From Mycolicibacterium vaccae NBRC 14118 = CIP 105934 (lineage in GTDB: Bacteria > Actinomycetota > Actinomycetes > Mycobacteriales > Mycobacteriaceae), in assembly GCF_001552715.1 (NCBI RefSeq), contig NZ_BCRS01000009.1, positions 1-64,000 on the forward strand: 64,000 nt of DNA, written 5' to 3'. Positions 1 through 8,923 of this stretch are shown piece by piece. Under the pieces are notes generated by a model. It saw nothing but the letters and a program-made list of their open reading frames with translations. It was not told where the DNA came from and ran no database searches. Numbering within the stretch: the stretch's first letter is position 1; every line of letters starts with the position of its first letter. Position numbers and translations under genes: made by a program.

Positions 1-848
1 TGTTCCAGCGCCGCCGCCACCTCGTAGCGCGGCGCGGCCAGCCGCTCGGCGGTGGCGCGCAGCACCCGGGCCCGCGGGTCCTCGGCCCGGTACACCCGGT
101 GCCCGAAGCCCATCAGCTTCTCGTCGTGGTCCAGGATGCCCTTGACCACTGCGCGCGCGTCGCCGGTCCGCTCGGCCTCCTCGATCATGGGGATCACCCG
201 CGCGGGCGCCCCGCCGTGCAGCGGGCCACTCATCGCCCCGATCGCACCCGAGAGCGCGGCGGCGACATCGGCCCCGGTCGACGCGATGACCCGGGCGGTG
301 AACGTCGACGCATTCATCCCGTGCTCGGCGGCACTGACCCAGTACGCGTCGATCGCCTCGACGTGCCGCGGATCCGGGTCGCCCTTCCACCGCGTCATGA
401 AACGTTCTGTGACGGTGTGGCATTCGTCCACCGCGCGCTGCGGGATGGCGGGCCGGTAGATGCCGCGCGCAGACTGGGCGACGTAGGACAGCGCCATCAC
501 CGACGCGCGGGCCAGCTGGTCGCGCGCGGTGTCGTCGTCGATGTCCAGCAGCGGTGGGTAGCCCCAGATCGGCGCGAGCATCGCCAGGCCGGCCTGCACG
601 TCGACGCGGACGTCGCCGCTGTGGATGGGCAGCGGGAACGGTTCGGCGGGCGGCAGCCCCGAGCCGAAGCGGCCGTCGACCAGCAGCCCCCAGACGTCAC
701 CGAAGGTGACCCGCTGGGCCACCAGGTCCTCGATGTCGACGCCGCGGTAGCGCAGTGCGCCGCCGTCCTTGTCCGGTTCGGCGATCTCGGTCTCGAACGC
801 CACCACGCCCGCCAGTCCGGGGGCGAAATCCTTCGGCACCGTGGTCAT
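1..848 (-). CDS. citA: Citrate synthase II, 3' end cut by window edge
   Basis: Condenses acetyl-CoA with oxaloacetate to give citrate. The reverse strand reads without a stop from ATG at 848 to base 1, giving the first 282 residues of a family of about 370. It begins [20 protein letters not shown] and carries family landmarks: the [12 protein letters not shown] motif, SGPLHGGAP with a catalytic His, and [14 protein letters not shown] with the second catalytic His. The C-terminal catalytic Asp region lies outside the window. Gene position beside pdxH and near gltA2 fits mycobacterial citA (Rv0889c type). It diverges from pdxH with only 41 bp between the starts. Confidence 0.93.
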   Translation of the reverse strand, partial: MTTVPKDFAPGLAGVVAFETEIAEPDKDGGALRYRGVDIEDLVAQRVTFGDVWGLLVDGRFGSGLPPAEPFPLPIHSGDVRVDVQAGLAMLAPIWGYPPLLDIDDDTARDQLARASVMALSYVAQSARGIYRPAIPQRAVDECHTVTERFMTRWKGDPDPRHVEAIDAYWVSAAEHGMNASTFTARVIASTGADVAAALSGAIGAMSGPLHGGAPARVIPMIEEAERTGDARAVVKGILDHDEKLMGFGHRVYRAEDPRARVLRATAERLAAPRYEVAAALE

Positions 849-854
849 GGGCCG

Positions 855-882
855 ATTGTTGCACCCGCGTGCGGCGTAGCGT
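855..882. promoter_or_regulatory. Divergent citA/pdxH -10 elements
   Basis: On the plus strand TAGCGT (877-882) ends 7 nt before the pdxH GTG at 890, so pdxH mRNA is likely leaderless. On the minus strand AACAAT (plus 855-860) ends 6 nt before the citA ATG, a near-consensus -10 at the same spacing. The two promoters are back to back within 28 bp. Confidence 0.5.
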
Positions 883-889
883 CTGGCAT

Positions 890-1546
890 GTGGGCACTTC
901 TGACTACCTGGCGCAGATGCGGGTCGAATACGGGTCGGTGGAGAAGGACGGCAGCGGGGATCTCGACGCCGACTGGCTCGACGGCGGCTGGGTGGCGCTG
1001 CTGCACCGGTGGCTGGCCGACGCCGAACAGGCCGGTGTCGCAGAGCCCAACGCGATGGTGGTCGCCACCGTCGACGCGCGGGGCCGGCCCGTCACCCGCA
1101 GCGTGCTGTGCAAGAGCGTCGAGGAGAGCGGAGTCTCGTTCTACACCAACTACGACTCGGAGAAGGGCGAGCAACTGGCCGCCGTGCCGTACGCGTCGGC
1201 CACCTTCCCGTGGTACCTGGTCGGCCGGCAGGTCCACGTCCGGGGCGCCGTCACCAAAGTCTCTGCCCAGCAGACCGCCGACTACTGGCGTAAGCGTCCG
1301 CGCGGCTCGCAGCTGGGGGCATGGGCGTCCCAGCAGAGCCGGCCCGTGGAGTCCCGCGCCGCGCTGATGCGGCAACTCGTCGAGGTGACCGAACGATTCG
1401 CCGACCTGGACGAGGTCCCGGTGCCCCCGCACTGGGGCGGCTACCTGATCGCCCCCGAGGTGGTGGAGTTCTGGCAGGGGCGGGAGAACCGGGTGCACAA
1501 CAGGATCCGCGTCCGGGACGGGCGAATCGAACGTCTCCAGCCGTGA
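890..1546 (+). CDS. pdxH: Pyridoxamine 5'-phosphate oxidase
   Basis: FMN-dependent enzyme that oxidises pyridoxine or pyridoxamine 5'-phosphate to pyridoxal 5'-phosphate, the last step of vitamin B6 salvage. The 218-residue product has the family run of motifs: [20 protein letters not shown] near the N-terminus, [10 protein letters not shown] for FMN phosphate contact, SRPV, and the C-terminal [12 protein letters not shown] block ending RIERLQP, as in other PdxH proteins. An ATG 135 bp upstream in the same frame would run into citA; GTG 890 is preferred because the protein family starts there and a -10 hexamer sits 7 nt upstream. Confidence 0.93.
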   Translation: MGTSDYLAQMRVEYGSVEKDGSGDLDADWLDGGWVALLHRWLADAEQAGVAEPNAMVVATVDARGRPVTRSVLCKSVEESGVSFYTNYDSEKGEQLAAVPYASATFPWYLVGRQVHVRGAVTKVSAQQTADYWRKRPRGSQLGAWASQQSRPVESRAALMRQLVEVTERFADLDEVPVPPHWGGYLIAPEVVEFWQGRENRVHNRIRVRDGRIERLQP

Positions 1547-1617
1547 CCTGGCCGAATCGGCGGTCTCGCCACTCGTCGCAACGCGCCGTTCCGCCCTGTG
1601 GGCATGCCTTACCGGGA

Positions 1618-1623
1618 TAGCAT
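1618..1623 (+). promoter_or_regulatory. -10 TAGCAT for leaderless TetR gene
   Basis: TAGCAT ends 7 nt before GTG 1631. The expected start of transcription falls on or next to the GTG, which is why this GTG is preferred over GTG 1598. Confidence 0.5.
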
Positions 1624-1630
1624 CCGGGTC

Positions 1631-2281
1631 GTGGGTGATTCGTGGGGGGAACCGGCGCTCGGCTTGCGGGAACGCAAGAAGCGCCGGACCCGCGCGACAC
1701 TGATCAACGCCGCGCTGGGGCTGTGCGACCGTCAGGGATTCGACCGCACCACGGTCGACCAGATCGCCGCCATCGCCGAGGTGTCCCCGAGAACGTTCAG
1801 CCGCTACTTCGCCACCAAGGACGCGATCGTGCTCGCCCTCGTCGACGAGGTGCATGCCCGCACCGCTGCCGAGTTGGCTGCCCAGCCCCGATACCTGACC
1901 CATCTGGAGGCGCTGCGGCGCGCCTATGTGGCGATGGCCGAGGCGACCAAGCGGGCCCCGGAACACGGGCTGTCGGCCGAGCGGTTGCTGCAGATCCTGC
2001 GGATCACGGGGTCCTCGCCGACGTTGCGGCAGGCCGCCGTCGAGTATCGCGCCAGCGCGGTCGACCAGGAGGTCGCGGCGCGGATGGGCACCACCGTCGA
2101 CGACCGTCGGGTGAAAATACTCGCCGCGGTATGGGGCGCGTTGTTGCTGACGGCGCTGCAGGATCTGAACGTTCAGGCCGGACCAGGCGCGCTGGTCACC
2201 GTCGACGACGTCATCGCGGCGTTCCAGTCGACCTATTCGGAGTTCGTCGGGGAAATCGCTGGTCTCGGGCAGCCGGTCTGA
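1631..2281 (+). CDS. TetR-family transcriptional regulator
   Basis: A 216-residue regulator with an N-terminal TetR DNA-binding domain: RERKKRRTRATLINAALGL leads into the helix-turn-helix DRTTVDQIAAIAEVSPRTFSRYFATKD. The remainder is an all-helical ligand-binding domain of the MftR-like type. It stands alone between pdxH and gltA2, so its target is not evident; control of gltA2, 100 bp downstream in the same direction, is possible. GTG 1631 is chosen over GTG 1598 because of the leaderless -10 spacing; the alternative adds 11 residues. Confidence 0.88.
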   Translation: MGDSWGEPALGLRERKKRRTRATLINAALGLCDRQGFDRTTVDQIAAIAEVSPRTFSRYFATKDAIVLALVDEVHARTAAELAAQPRYLTHLEALRRAYVAMAEATKRAPEHGLSAERLLQILRITGSSPTLRQAAVEYRASAVDQEVAARMGTTVDDRRVKILAAVWGALLLTALQDLNVQAGPGALVTVDDVIAAFQSTYSEFVGEIAGLGQPV

Positions 2282-2383
2282 CCCTGTGACGGCCCCCCGC
2301 GGGCGTGCATCCTGGAATGGGACTACCTTCTGTAGGCAGACTCCGCGACTTGCGACCGACCCGACAGACTTGAAGGGAATCCA

Positions 2384-3688
2384 GTGGCCGATAACGCCGA
2401 CGCCGGGCAGGAGCACGCCACCCTGGTCTACCCAGGAGGCGAGCTCGAACTCGACATCGTCAAAGCTTCCGAAGGCGCAGACGGCATTGCGCTGGGTTCG
2501 CTGCTGGCCACGACCGGCTACACGACCTATGACGGCGGCTTCGTCAACACGGCATCGACCAAGAGCGCCATCACCTACATCGACGGTGATGCCGGCATCC
2601 TGCGGTACCGCGGATACCCGATCGAGCAGCTCGCGGAGAAGTCGACGTTCATCGAGGTCAGCTACCTGCTGATTTACGGCGAACTGCCGACCGCCGAGCA
2701 GCTGGAGAAGTTCACCACGCAGATCCAGCGGCACACGTTGCTGCACGAGGACCTCAAGCGGTTCTTCGACGGCTTCCCGCGCAACGCGCACCCGATGCCG
2801 GTGCTCTCCAGCGCGGTCAACGCGCTGAGCGCCTACTACCAGGATTCGCTCGACCCGTTCGACCCGCACCAGGTCGAGCTGTCGACGATCCGGTTGCTGG
2901 CCAAGCTGCCGACGATCGCGGCGTATGCGTACAAGAAGTCCGAGGGGCAGCCGTTCCTGTACCCGGACAACTCGCTGACGCTGGTGGAGAACTTCCTGCG
3001 GATGACGTTCGGCTTCCCGGCCGAGCCCTACGAGGTCGACCCCGAGATCGTGCGGGCCCTGGACATGCTGTTCATCCTGCATGCCGATCATGAGCAGAAC
3101 TGCTCGACCTCCACGGTGCGCCTGGTCGGGTCGTCGCAGGCCAACCTGTTCACGTCGATCTCCGGCGGGATCAACGCGCTGTGGGGGCCGCTGCACGGCG
3201 GCGCCAACCAGGCCGTGCTGGAGATGCTGTCGAAGATCCGCGACGGCGACGACGATGTCGCGACCTTCGTCAAGAAGGTGAAGAACCGCGAGGACAACGT
3301 CAAGCTGATGGGCTTCGGCCACCGGGTGTACAAGAACTACGACCCGCGGGCGCGCATCGTCAAGGAGCAGGCCGACAAGATCCTCGGCAAGATCGGCGTG
3401 CAGGATCCGCTGCTCGACATCGCCAAGGAGCTCGAGGAGATCGCGCTGACCGACGACTTCTTCGTCGAGCGCAAGCTCTACCCGAACGTGGACTACTACA
3501 CCGGCGTGATCTATCGGGCCATGGGCTTCCCGACCCGCATGTTCACGGTGCTGTTCGCGCTCGGCCGGCTCCCCGGCTGGATCGCACACTGGCGGGAGAT
3601 GCACGGCGAGCCGAACAAGATCGGCCGGCCGCGGCAGATCTACACCGGCTACACCGAGCGCGACTACAACAACATCGACGCCCGCTAA
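2384..3688 (+). CDS. gltA2: Citrate synthase I (type II, hexameric class)
   Basis: Main citrate synthase of the TCA cycle. The 434-residue length equals mycobacterial GltA2 (about 431). Family motifs are complete: GILRYRGYPIEQLAEKS, FILHADHEQNCSTST with the first catalytic His region, [27 protein letters not shown] with the second catalytic His, and the C-terminal RPRQIYTGYTERDY with the substrate-binding Arg. Start is GTG 2384, preceded by AAGGGAA as ribosome-binding site. A short inverted repeat, CTAC-N5-GTAG (about 2322-2336), lies upstream and could be regulatory. The window therefore holds two citrate synthases. Confidence 0.96.
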   Translation: MADNADAGQEHATLVYPGGELELDIVKASEGADGIALGSLLATTGYTTYDGGFVNTASTKSAITYIDGDAGILRYRGYPIEQLAEKSTFIEVSYLLIYGELPTAEQLEKFTTQIQRHTLLHEDLKRFFDGFPRNAHPMPVLSSAVNALSAYYQDSLDPFDPHQVELSTIRLLAKLPTIAAYAYKKSEGQPFLYPDNSLTLVENFLRMTFGFPAEPYEVDPEIVRALDMLFILHADHEQNCSTSTVRLVGSSQANLFTSISGGINALWGPLHGGANQAVLEMLSKIRDGDDDVATFVKKVKNREDNVKLMGFGHRVYKNYDPRARIVKEQADKILGKIGVQDPLLDIAKELEEIALTDDFFVERKLYPNVDYYTGVIYRAMGFPTRMFTVLFALGRLPGWIAHWREMHGEPNKIGRPRQIYTGYTERDYNNIDAR

Positions 3689-3709
3689 CTCACCCTCACC
3701 CTCGCCTCG

Positions 3710-3769
3710 GCGAGCGTGCGTGTCTGCGGCCGACACGCCGCGGCCTGGGCTAACTCGGCGCACGCTCGC
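3710..3769. repeat. Nested inverted repeat downstream of gltA2, probable terminator
   Basis: An inner hairpin GCGTGTC-N7-GACACGC (3718-3738) lies 30 bp after the gltA2 stop. Around it an 11-bp outer pair GCGAGCGTGCG (3710-3720) and CGCACGCTCGC (3759-3769) is a perfect inverted repeat, and a further CGCACGCTCG copy follows at 3781-3790. No U-tract is present. It probably ends gltA2 transcription. Confidence 0.6.
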
Positions 3770-3833
3770 GGCGGCGTACGCGCACGCTCGTCAACGACGA
3801 ACGTCACAGCGCCGTCACTTGCCCCGTCGACAG

Positions 3834-3847
3834 TTGTAGTTTCACAA
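3834..3847. promoter_or_regulatory. TTGT-N6-ACAA operator candidate for MarR regulator
   Basis: TTGT (3834-3837) and ACAA (3844-3847) form an inverted repeat 8 bp before the pump gene's GTG. Size and spacing suit MarR dimers, and a MarR gene ends this two-gene unit. The overlapping TAGTTT (3837-3842) may be the -10. Confidence 0.35.
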
Positions 3848-3854
3848 TCGTTGG

Positions 3855-5312
3855 GTGAGTACCCCGGTCGGCGCGATGACGCCCAGGCGCAAGGCCATCA
3901 TCCTGGTGTCCTGCTGCCTGAGCCTGCTCATCGTGTCGATGGACGCCACCATCGTCAACGTCGCGATCCCGTCGATCCGCCAGGATCTGTCCGCGACGCC
4001 GGCGCAGATGCAGTGGGTCGTGGACATCTACACGCTGGTGCTGGCCTCGCTGCTGATGCTGGCCGGGGCGACGGGGGACAGGTTCGGTCGCCGACGCGTG
4101 TTCCAGACCGGGCTCGCCCTGTTCGCGCTCGGATCGCTGGCGTGCAGCCTGGCGCCCACCATCGACGCCCTGATCGGCGCCCGCTTCCTGCAGGGCATCG
4201 GCGGGTCGATGCTCAATCCTGTTGCGCTGTCCATCATCTCGCAGATCTTCAGCGCGCCGGTGGAGCGCGCACGGGCGCTGGGGATCTGGGGCGGTATCAC
4301 CGGCATATCGATGGCTGCCGGGCCGATCGTCGGCGGCCTGCTCATCGAGACCGTCGGCTGGCGCTGGGTGTTCTGGATCAACCTGCCCATCTGCGCGGCG
4401 GCGATCCTGCTCACCGCGCTGTTCGTTCCGGAGTCGAAGTCGGCCACGATGCGCAACGTCGACCCGATCGGCCAGGCCCTGGCGATCCTGTTCCTGTTCG
4501 GCACGGTGTTCGCCCTCATCGAGGGGCCCGTGCTGGGCTGGAGCAGCCCACGCGTGATCGCGATCGCCGCCGTCGCCGCGGTCGCCCTGGTGGTGTTCCT
4601 GCGGTTCGAATCGCGCCGTCACGACCCGTTCCTGGATCTGCGGTTCTTCCGCAGCATCCCGTTCGCCGCCGCCACCGTCAACGCGGTCAGTGCCTTCGCC
4701 GCATGGGGGGCGTTCCTGTTCATGATGTCGCTGTACCTGCAGGGCGAGCGGGGGTTCTCGGCCATGCACACCGGCCTGATCTACCTGCCGATCGCACTGG
4801 GTGCGCTGCTGTTCTCGCCGTTGTCGGGCCGGCTGGTCGGCCGCTACGGGGCGCGGCCCTCGCTCGTGGTGGCGGGGGTGTTGATCACCGCGGCGGCGAC
4901 GATGTTGACGTTCCTGACCGCGACGACGCCAGTGTGGTGGCTGCTGGCGATCTTCACGGTGTTCGGCATCGGCTTCTCGATGGTCAACGCGCCGATCACC
5001 AACGCGGCGGTCAGCGGGATGCCGCTCGACCGGGCCGGGGCGGCGTCGGCGGTGACGTCGACGAGCCGTCAGGTCGGGGTGAGTGTCGGTGTGGCGCTGT
5101 GTGGTTCGCTGGCCGGATCGGCGATGGCGGCCGGCGGCGCCGATTTCACCACGGCTGCCCGTCCGCTGTGGTTCGTCTGTGTCGCGCTGGGTCTGGTGAT
5201 TCTGGGGGTCGGTCTGTTCGCGACGTCGCAGCGGGCGCTGCGCTCGGCGGAGCGGCTGGCGCCACTGGTGTCCGGCGCGGCGGATCCGGTGACCGGTGCC
5301 CATGTCCGGTAA
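3855..5312 (+). CDS. MFS drug:H+ antiporter, DHA2 (14-TM) type
   Basis: Inner-membrane multidrug exporter of the EmrB/QacA class. The 485-residue sequence has about 14 hydrophobic segments. Diagnostic motifs are VSMDATIVNVAIPSIRQDL in TM1 (family motif D1), the GDRFGRRR loop (motif A), RFLQGIGGSML (motif B) and GITGISMAAGPIVGG (antiporter motif C). Start GTG 3855 follows a candidate operator. The last 11 bp overlap the MarR gene behind it, so pump and regulator form one transcription unit, a usual layout for self-regulated efflux. Confidence 0.92.
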   Translation: MSTPVGAMTPRRKAIILVSCCLSLLIVSMDATIVNVAIPSIRQDLSATPAQMQWVVDIYTLVLASLLMLAGATGDRFGRRRVFQTGLALFALGSLACSLAPTIDALIGARFLQGIGGSMLNPVALSIISQIFSAPVERARALGIWGGITGISMAAGPIVGGLLIETVGWRWVFWINLPICAAAILLTALFVPESKSATMRNVDPIGQALAILFLFGTVFALIEGPVLGWSSPRVIAIAAVAAVALVVFLRFESRRHDPFLDLRFFRSIPFAAATVNAVSAFAAWGAFLFMMSLYLQGERGFSAMHTGLIYLPIALGALLFSPLSGRLVGRYGARPSLVVAGVLITAAATMLTFLTATTPVWWLLAIFTVFGIGFSMVNAPITNAAVSGMPLDRAGAASAVTSTSRQVGVSVGVALCGSLAGSAMAAGGADFTTAARPLWFVCVALGLVILGVGLFATSQRALRSAERLAPLVSGAADPVTGAHVR

Positions 5313-5715
5313 CCCGGCCGCAGACGACGTCTGGCGCGACCTCGCGTCGCTGGTGCTCGATCACCGCGACCGGTGGCGACGCGCGGTGGTCGAGGCGACG
5401 GGCCTGCCGTTCAGCCGGATCCGCATCCTCAAGCGGCTGAGCAGAACCCCGATGACGGTCAAGCAGCTCGCCGCCGCCGCCACGGTCGACGCGCCGGCGG
5501 CCACGGTGGCGGTCAACGATCTGGAGGAGCGTGGTCTGGTGGTGCGCCGCACCGACCCGTCGAACCGGCGCTGCAAGCTGGTGTCGCTGACCGACGCCGG
5601 CCGCGACACGGTGCGGGCGATCGACGCCGTGCACGACCCGGCGCCCGACGTCCTCGCCGCGCTGGACCCGGCCGATCTCGCGTCGCTGCGCGCGATCCTG
5701 AACAAGCTGGGCTAG
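5302..5715 (+). CDS. MarR-family transcriptional regulator
   Basis: A 137-residue winged-helix regulator. The recognition region is MTVKQLAAAATVDAPAATVA followed by the wing LVVRRTDPSNRRCKLVSLT, with DPSNRR as the typical MarR wing sequence. It overlaps the end of the pump gene by 11 bp, so the two are translationally coupled; it probably represses the pump through the inverted repeat at 3834-3847. GTG 5296 is an alternative start adding two residues. Its stop overlaps the stop of the convergent FAD oxidoreductase by 4 bp. Confidence 0.9.
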   Translation: MSGNPAADDVWRDLASLVLDHRDRWRRAVVEATGLPFSRIRILKRLSRTPMTVKQLAAAATVDAPAATVAVNDLEERGLVVRRTDPSNRRCKLVSLTDAGRDTVRAIDAVHDPAPDVLAALDPADLASLRAILNKLG

Positions 5716-7265
5716 TTGTTCAGCGCGGCCATCGCCGCGTTGTGTCCGCCGATCCCCGAAACGCCGCCGCCGCGGCGAGAACCCGATCCGCACAACAGTA
5801 TTCGTTCGTGGGTGGTGGCAACTCCCCAACGCTGAGCCGGTGTGCGGAGTTCCTCGTCGTCCTCGGCGAACGGCCACGACAGCGCGCCGTGGAAGATGTT
5901 GCCGCGGGTCATGCCCAGGGTGTGGTCCAGGTCGGCGGTGGTCTTCGTCTCGATGCACAGCCTGCCCTCGCCGTCCTGCATCAGGACGTCCTGGATCGGC
6001 TCGGCAAGAACGGAATTCAGTGAATTCAACGCCGCGGAGGTCAGGGTGTCGCGCAGGCGCTGCGGCGGTGCCGATGCGGTCAGGTCGTGCGGGGTGTGCA
6101 GGCCGAACACCGTCAGCGTCTGGGCGCCCGCCGACCGCAGTGATTCGGACAGGATCGTCGGATCGGCCAGTGTATGGCAGTAGATCTCGCACGGCAGAGG
6201 GTCGGGCACCGAGCCGGCGGCCGCCTGCCGGTACGCGGCGTCGAGTTGCCCGTAGGTCTCGTTGATGTGGAACGTGCCGCCGAAGGCCTGTTCTGGGGTG
6301 ACCTTCTGGTCCCGCAGACGCGGCAACCGGGTCAGCATCAGATTCACCTTGACCTGTGCACCGGGAGCGACCTCGGGTTCGTCCTCGCCGAGCAGGCGGG
6401 CGAGCACCGCAGGTGTGACGTTGGCCAGCACATGCCCGCCGGCGACCACATGCTCGGCGTCGCCGTGGCGGTAGCGCACCTCCCCGTCCGGGGTGATCGC
6501 GTAAACCTCTGCACCGGTGATGATCTCGGCGCCGAATCCGCTGGCGGCCGCGGCCAGTGCGCCGGACACCGCCCCCATCCCGCCGATCGGCACGTCCCAG
6601 TCTCCGGTGCCGCCCCCGAGTAGGTGGTAGAGGAAACAGCGGTTCTGCGCCAGGGACGGTTCGTCGAGTCGGGCGAACGTCCCGATCAACGCGTCGGTGG
6701 CCATCACGCCGCGGACCAGATCGTCGTGCACGGCCGAGGTGATGGCTTCGCCCACGGGGGCTTCGATCATCTGCCGCCAGCCGGTGCGCGCGTCGGCTCC
6801 GGCGGCGCCGGAAACCGCGGCGAACATTTGCGAGCGGGTGCGCAGCGGCTCGGTCAGCGTCGGCCACATCGTCGAGGTGACGGCCCGGCAGCGCCGGTAG
6901 AAATCGTCGAAGCCGGCTTCGTCGGTGGCCGCCCCGATCGCGGCGAACGTCGACTCGGGGCCGATCAGCAGGCCCGTGCCGCCGCCGTCGGACGGGTTGG
7001 GCGTGTAGGACGAGTAGCGGCGCCGGGCCAGCCGCACCCGCGCACCGAGGTCGTCGACGATGCGGCGCGGCAGCAGGCTGACCAGGTAGGAGTAGCGGGA
7101 CAACCGGGCGTCCACCCCGACGAACGGGTGCTGCGACACCGCCGCCCCGCCGACATGGCCGAGACGCTCCAGGACCCGCACGCTGCGCCCGGCCTGCGCC
7201 AGGTAGGCCGCAGCGACGAGCCCATTGTGCCCGCCGCCGACGACGACGGCGTCAACGCGCGTCAC
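5712..7265 (-). CDS. FAD-dependent oxidoreductase, phytoene-desaturase-like (CrtI superfamily)
   Basis: A 517-residue flavoprotein with the N-terminal FAD-binding signature VDAVVVGGGHNGLVAAAYLA followed by the GxxVxVLE-type strand VRVLERLGHVGGAA. The C-terminal motif LCGSGSRRGGGVSGIGGHNAA matches the second FAD-contact region of CrtI/PDS-type oxidoreductases. Same place and direction as Rv0897c beside gltA2. The substrate is unknown; no carotenoid synthesis genes are nearby, so carotenoid desaturation is not implied. The DUF2630 gene lies 12 bp upstream and is probably co-transcribed. Confidence 0.87.
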   Translation of the reverse strand: MTRVDAVVVGGGHNGLVAAAYLAQAGRSVRVLERLGHVGGAAVSQHPFVGVDARLSRYSYLVSLLPRRIVDDLGARVRLARRRYSSYTPNPSDGGGTGLLIGPESTFAAIGAATDEAGFDDFYRRCRAVTSTMWPTLTEPLRTRSQMFAAVSGAAGADARTGWRQMIEAPVGEAITSAVHDDLVRGVMATDALIGTFARLDEPSLAQNRCFLYHLLGGGTGDWDVPIGGMGAVSGALAAAASGFGAEIITGAEVYAITPDGEVRYRHGDAEHVVAGGHVLANVTPAVLARLLGEDEPEVAPGAQVKVNLMLTRLPRLRDQKVTPEQAFGGTFHINETYGQLDAAYRQAAAGSVPDPLPCEIYCHTLADPTILSESLRSAGAQTLTVFGLHTPHDLTASAPPQRLRDTLTSAALNSLNSVLAEPIQDVLMQDGEGRLCIETKTTADLDHTLGMTRGNIFHGALSWPFAEDDEELRTPAQRWGVATTHERILLCGSGSRRGGGVSGIGGHNAAMAALNN

Positions 7266-7277
7266 GACGATGCCTCC

Positions 7278-7526
7278 TCAGTTGAGGTAGCCCTCGACCT
7301 CGCCTTCGGGCCGGACCTGCGCGTCCTGCGGGTCACCTCCGCTGGCGCGCAGAGCCCGGCGTTGCCGCAGCAGATCCCAGCACTGGTCGAGCTGCACCTC
7401 GATCGACTGAAGGCGCTTGTGCTCCTCGGACTCGTCGATCTCGCGGTGCTGCATCTTGTCGCGCAGGGTCTTCTCCTCGGAGATCAACTCGTTGACCCGG
7501 GCGAGGATGTCTCGGTCAGATGCCAC
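7278..7526 (-). CDS. DUF2630 family small protein (Rv0898c-like)
   Basis: An 82-residue charged, helical protein, VASDRDILARVNELISEE onward, with an EEKTLRDKMQHREIDESEEH helix and DQCWDLLRQRRALR, the features of DUF2630. Function unknown. GTG 7526 is chosen because family members start with M-x-(S/N)-x-(K/R)-D-I-L; an upstream ATG at 7598 would add 24 residues and overlap the end of the MHS transporter. Located upstream of the FAD oxidoreductase, same strand, 12-bp gap. Confidence 0.8.
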   Translation of the reverse strand: MASDRDILARVNELISEEKTLRDKMQHREIDESEEHKRLQSIEVQLDQCWDLLRQRRALRASGGDPQDAQVRPEGEVEGYLN

Positions 7527-7590
7527 CCCGTCAGTCTGCCCCACCCGGTCCTGTCTGCCCAGTGCTTTGACGGCTGATCGCTCTTGGGCG

Positions 7591-8883
7591 TCAGACATCC
7601 TCCAGTCTGATGCCCTTGGTCTCGTTCATGAAGATGCACGCCACGCCGGTGAGCGCCGACAGGACCATGATGTACACGCCGAATACCCAGCCGAGGTCCC
7701 AGCTCAGCAGCAACTGATTCAAATACGGTGCGGTACCACCGAAAACCGCGACCGAGAACGAGTAGGCGAACCCGATGGACTGCGTGCGGAGGTGGGTGGG
7801 AAAGCTCTCGGAAAGCGTCGAGGACAGGATGCATGCCGGGATCGCGACCACCAGCAGCGCCACCGTCGTCGCAACCAGCAACGTCCAGCCTTCCGAGGAG
7901 ATGAGCATCGTCAACGGGATCTGCAGGACGAACATCAGGACGGCGAACGCGGCCAGCATGGGCCGGCGACCGATCGAATCGGACAGCCGGCCCAGGAACG
8001 GCAGCGACAGCAACGCGACCGCCTGCGCGATCACCAGCATCCAGTAGGCGGTGTCGGGATCCATGTCCTGCTGCGTGATCGCGTACGTCGATACGTAGGA
8101 CGTCCAGGTGTAATGCGCGGCAGTGATTCCCGAGGTCATGGCGATCATCAGCAGGATGGCCCGTACCACCGTCCTGCGCGGCACCGAAGGTGGCTCAGCG
8201 GTCTGCTGGTCGGCGTCGAAGACGTCACTCTCGTCCATGCTGCGGCGTAGGTACAGCGCGACCAGCGCGAGCACGGTGCCCAGCAGGAACGGGATACGCC
8301 AACCCCATTGGCCGACAGCGGGTTCGGTGAGAGTGGTGGTGATGACCCCGCCGACGGTGTACGCCAGGATCGAACCGCCGAAAATGGCGATGAAGGCGAC
8401 GCTGCCCCACATGCCGCGACGATTGGGCGGGGCGATCTCGCCCACGTAGGAGTACGCGGTCGCCGACTCGCCGCCGTGGGCGAAGCCCTGCATCATCCGT
8501 GCGAGCAACAGCAGGGCCGAGGCCCATGTGCCGATCGCCGCGTAGGTGGGCATGATGCCGATCAGCAGGCTGCCGGCGGCCATCATGAGCATGGTGGTGA
8601 CGAGCACGAACTTGCGGCCGCGCTTGTCGGCTATCCGGCCGAACACGATGCCGCCCAGTGGGCGCATCAGGAAACCGACGGCGAACACCGCGAGCGTCGA
8701 CAGCAGAGCTGACACCGGATTGTCCTGGCTGAACATCGCGGCGGCGATGAACGGCGCGAAGACCGCGTAAGCGCTCCACTCGTACCACTCCAGGACGTTT
8801 CCCACGGAACTGGCAACGAGGGACTTCTTGCGCGACGACATGGTCGGCGCAGCCTTTGTCTCGCCGGTGATCCTGGTGGTCAT
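7591..8883 (-). CDS. MFS transporter of the metabolite:H+ symporter (MHS) family
   Basis: A 430-residue permease with 12 predicted membrane spans. MHS landmarks: VASSVGNVLEWYEWSAYAVF in TM1, FLMRPLGGIVFGRIADKRGR in the TM2-TM3 loop, and ARMMQGFAHGGESATAYSYV in TM4, as in ProP, KgtP and ShiA. Substrates of this family are organic acids and zwitterions; this one is unassigned. It is 40 bp downstream of an acyl-CoA synthetase on the same strand, so uptake of an organic acid followed by CoA activation is a reasonable inference. Confidence 0.88.
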   Translation of the reverse strand: MTTRITGETKAAPTMSSRKKSLVASSVGNVLEWYEWSAYAVFAPFIAAAMFSQDNPVSALLSTLAVFAVGFLMRPLGGIVFGRIADKRGRKFVLVTTMLMMAAGSLLIGIMPTYAAIGTWASALLLLARMMQGFAHGGESATAYSYVGEIAPPNRRGMWGSVAFIAIFGGSILAYTVGGVITTTLTEPAVGQWGWRIPFLLGTVLALVALYLRRSMDESDVFDADQQTAEPPSVPRRTVVRAILLMIAMTSGITAAHYTWTSYVSTYAITQQDMDPDTAYWMLVIAQAVALLSLPFLGRLSDSIGRRPMLAAFAVLMFVLQIPLTMLISSEGWTLLVATTVALLVVAIPACILSSTLSESFPTHLRTQSIGFAYSFSVAVFGGTAPYLNQLLLSWDLGWVFGVYIMVLSALTGVACIFMNETKGIRLEDV

Positions 8884-8923
8884 CGTGGGTCACTTTCTCG
8901 CGAGATGCAGTGGCATCGCGGGG

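Noticed and set aside
845-3763. A 972-codon open frame on the minus strand across pdxH, TetR and gltA2
   Set aside because: It is antisense to three clear genes; its Arg/His/Val-rich composition is typical of shadow frames in high-GC DNA.
5712-7265. Carotenoid biosynthesis assignment for the CrtI-like oxidoreductase
   Set aside because: No phytoene synthase, GGPP synthase or cyclase nearby, and the gene is a conserved neighbour of gltA2 in mycobacteria that I would not link to pigment.
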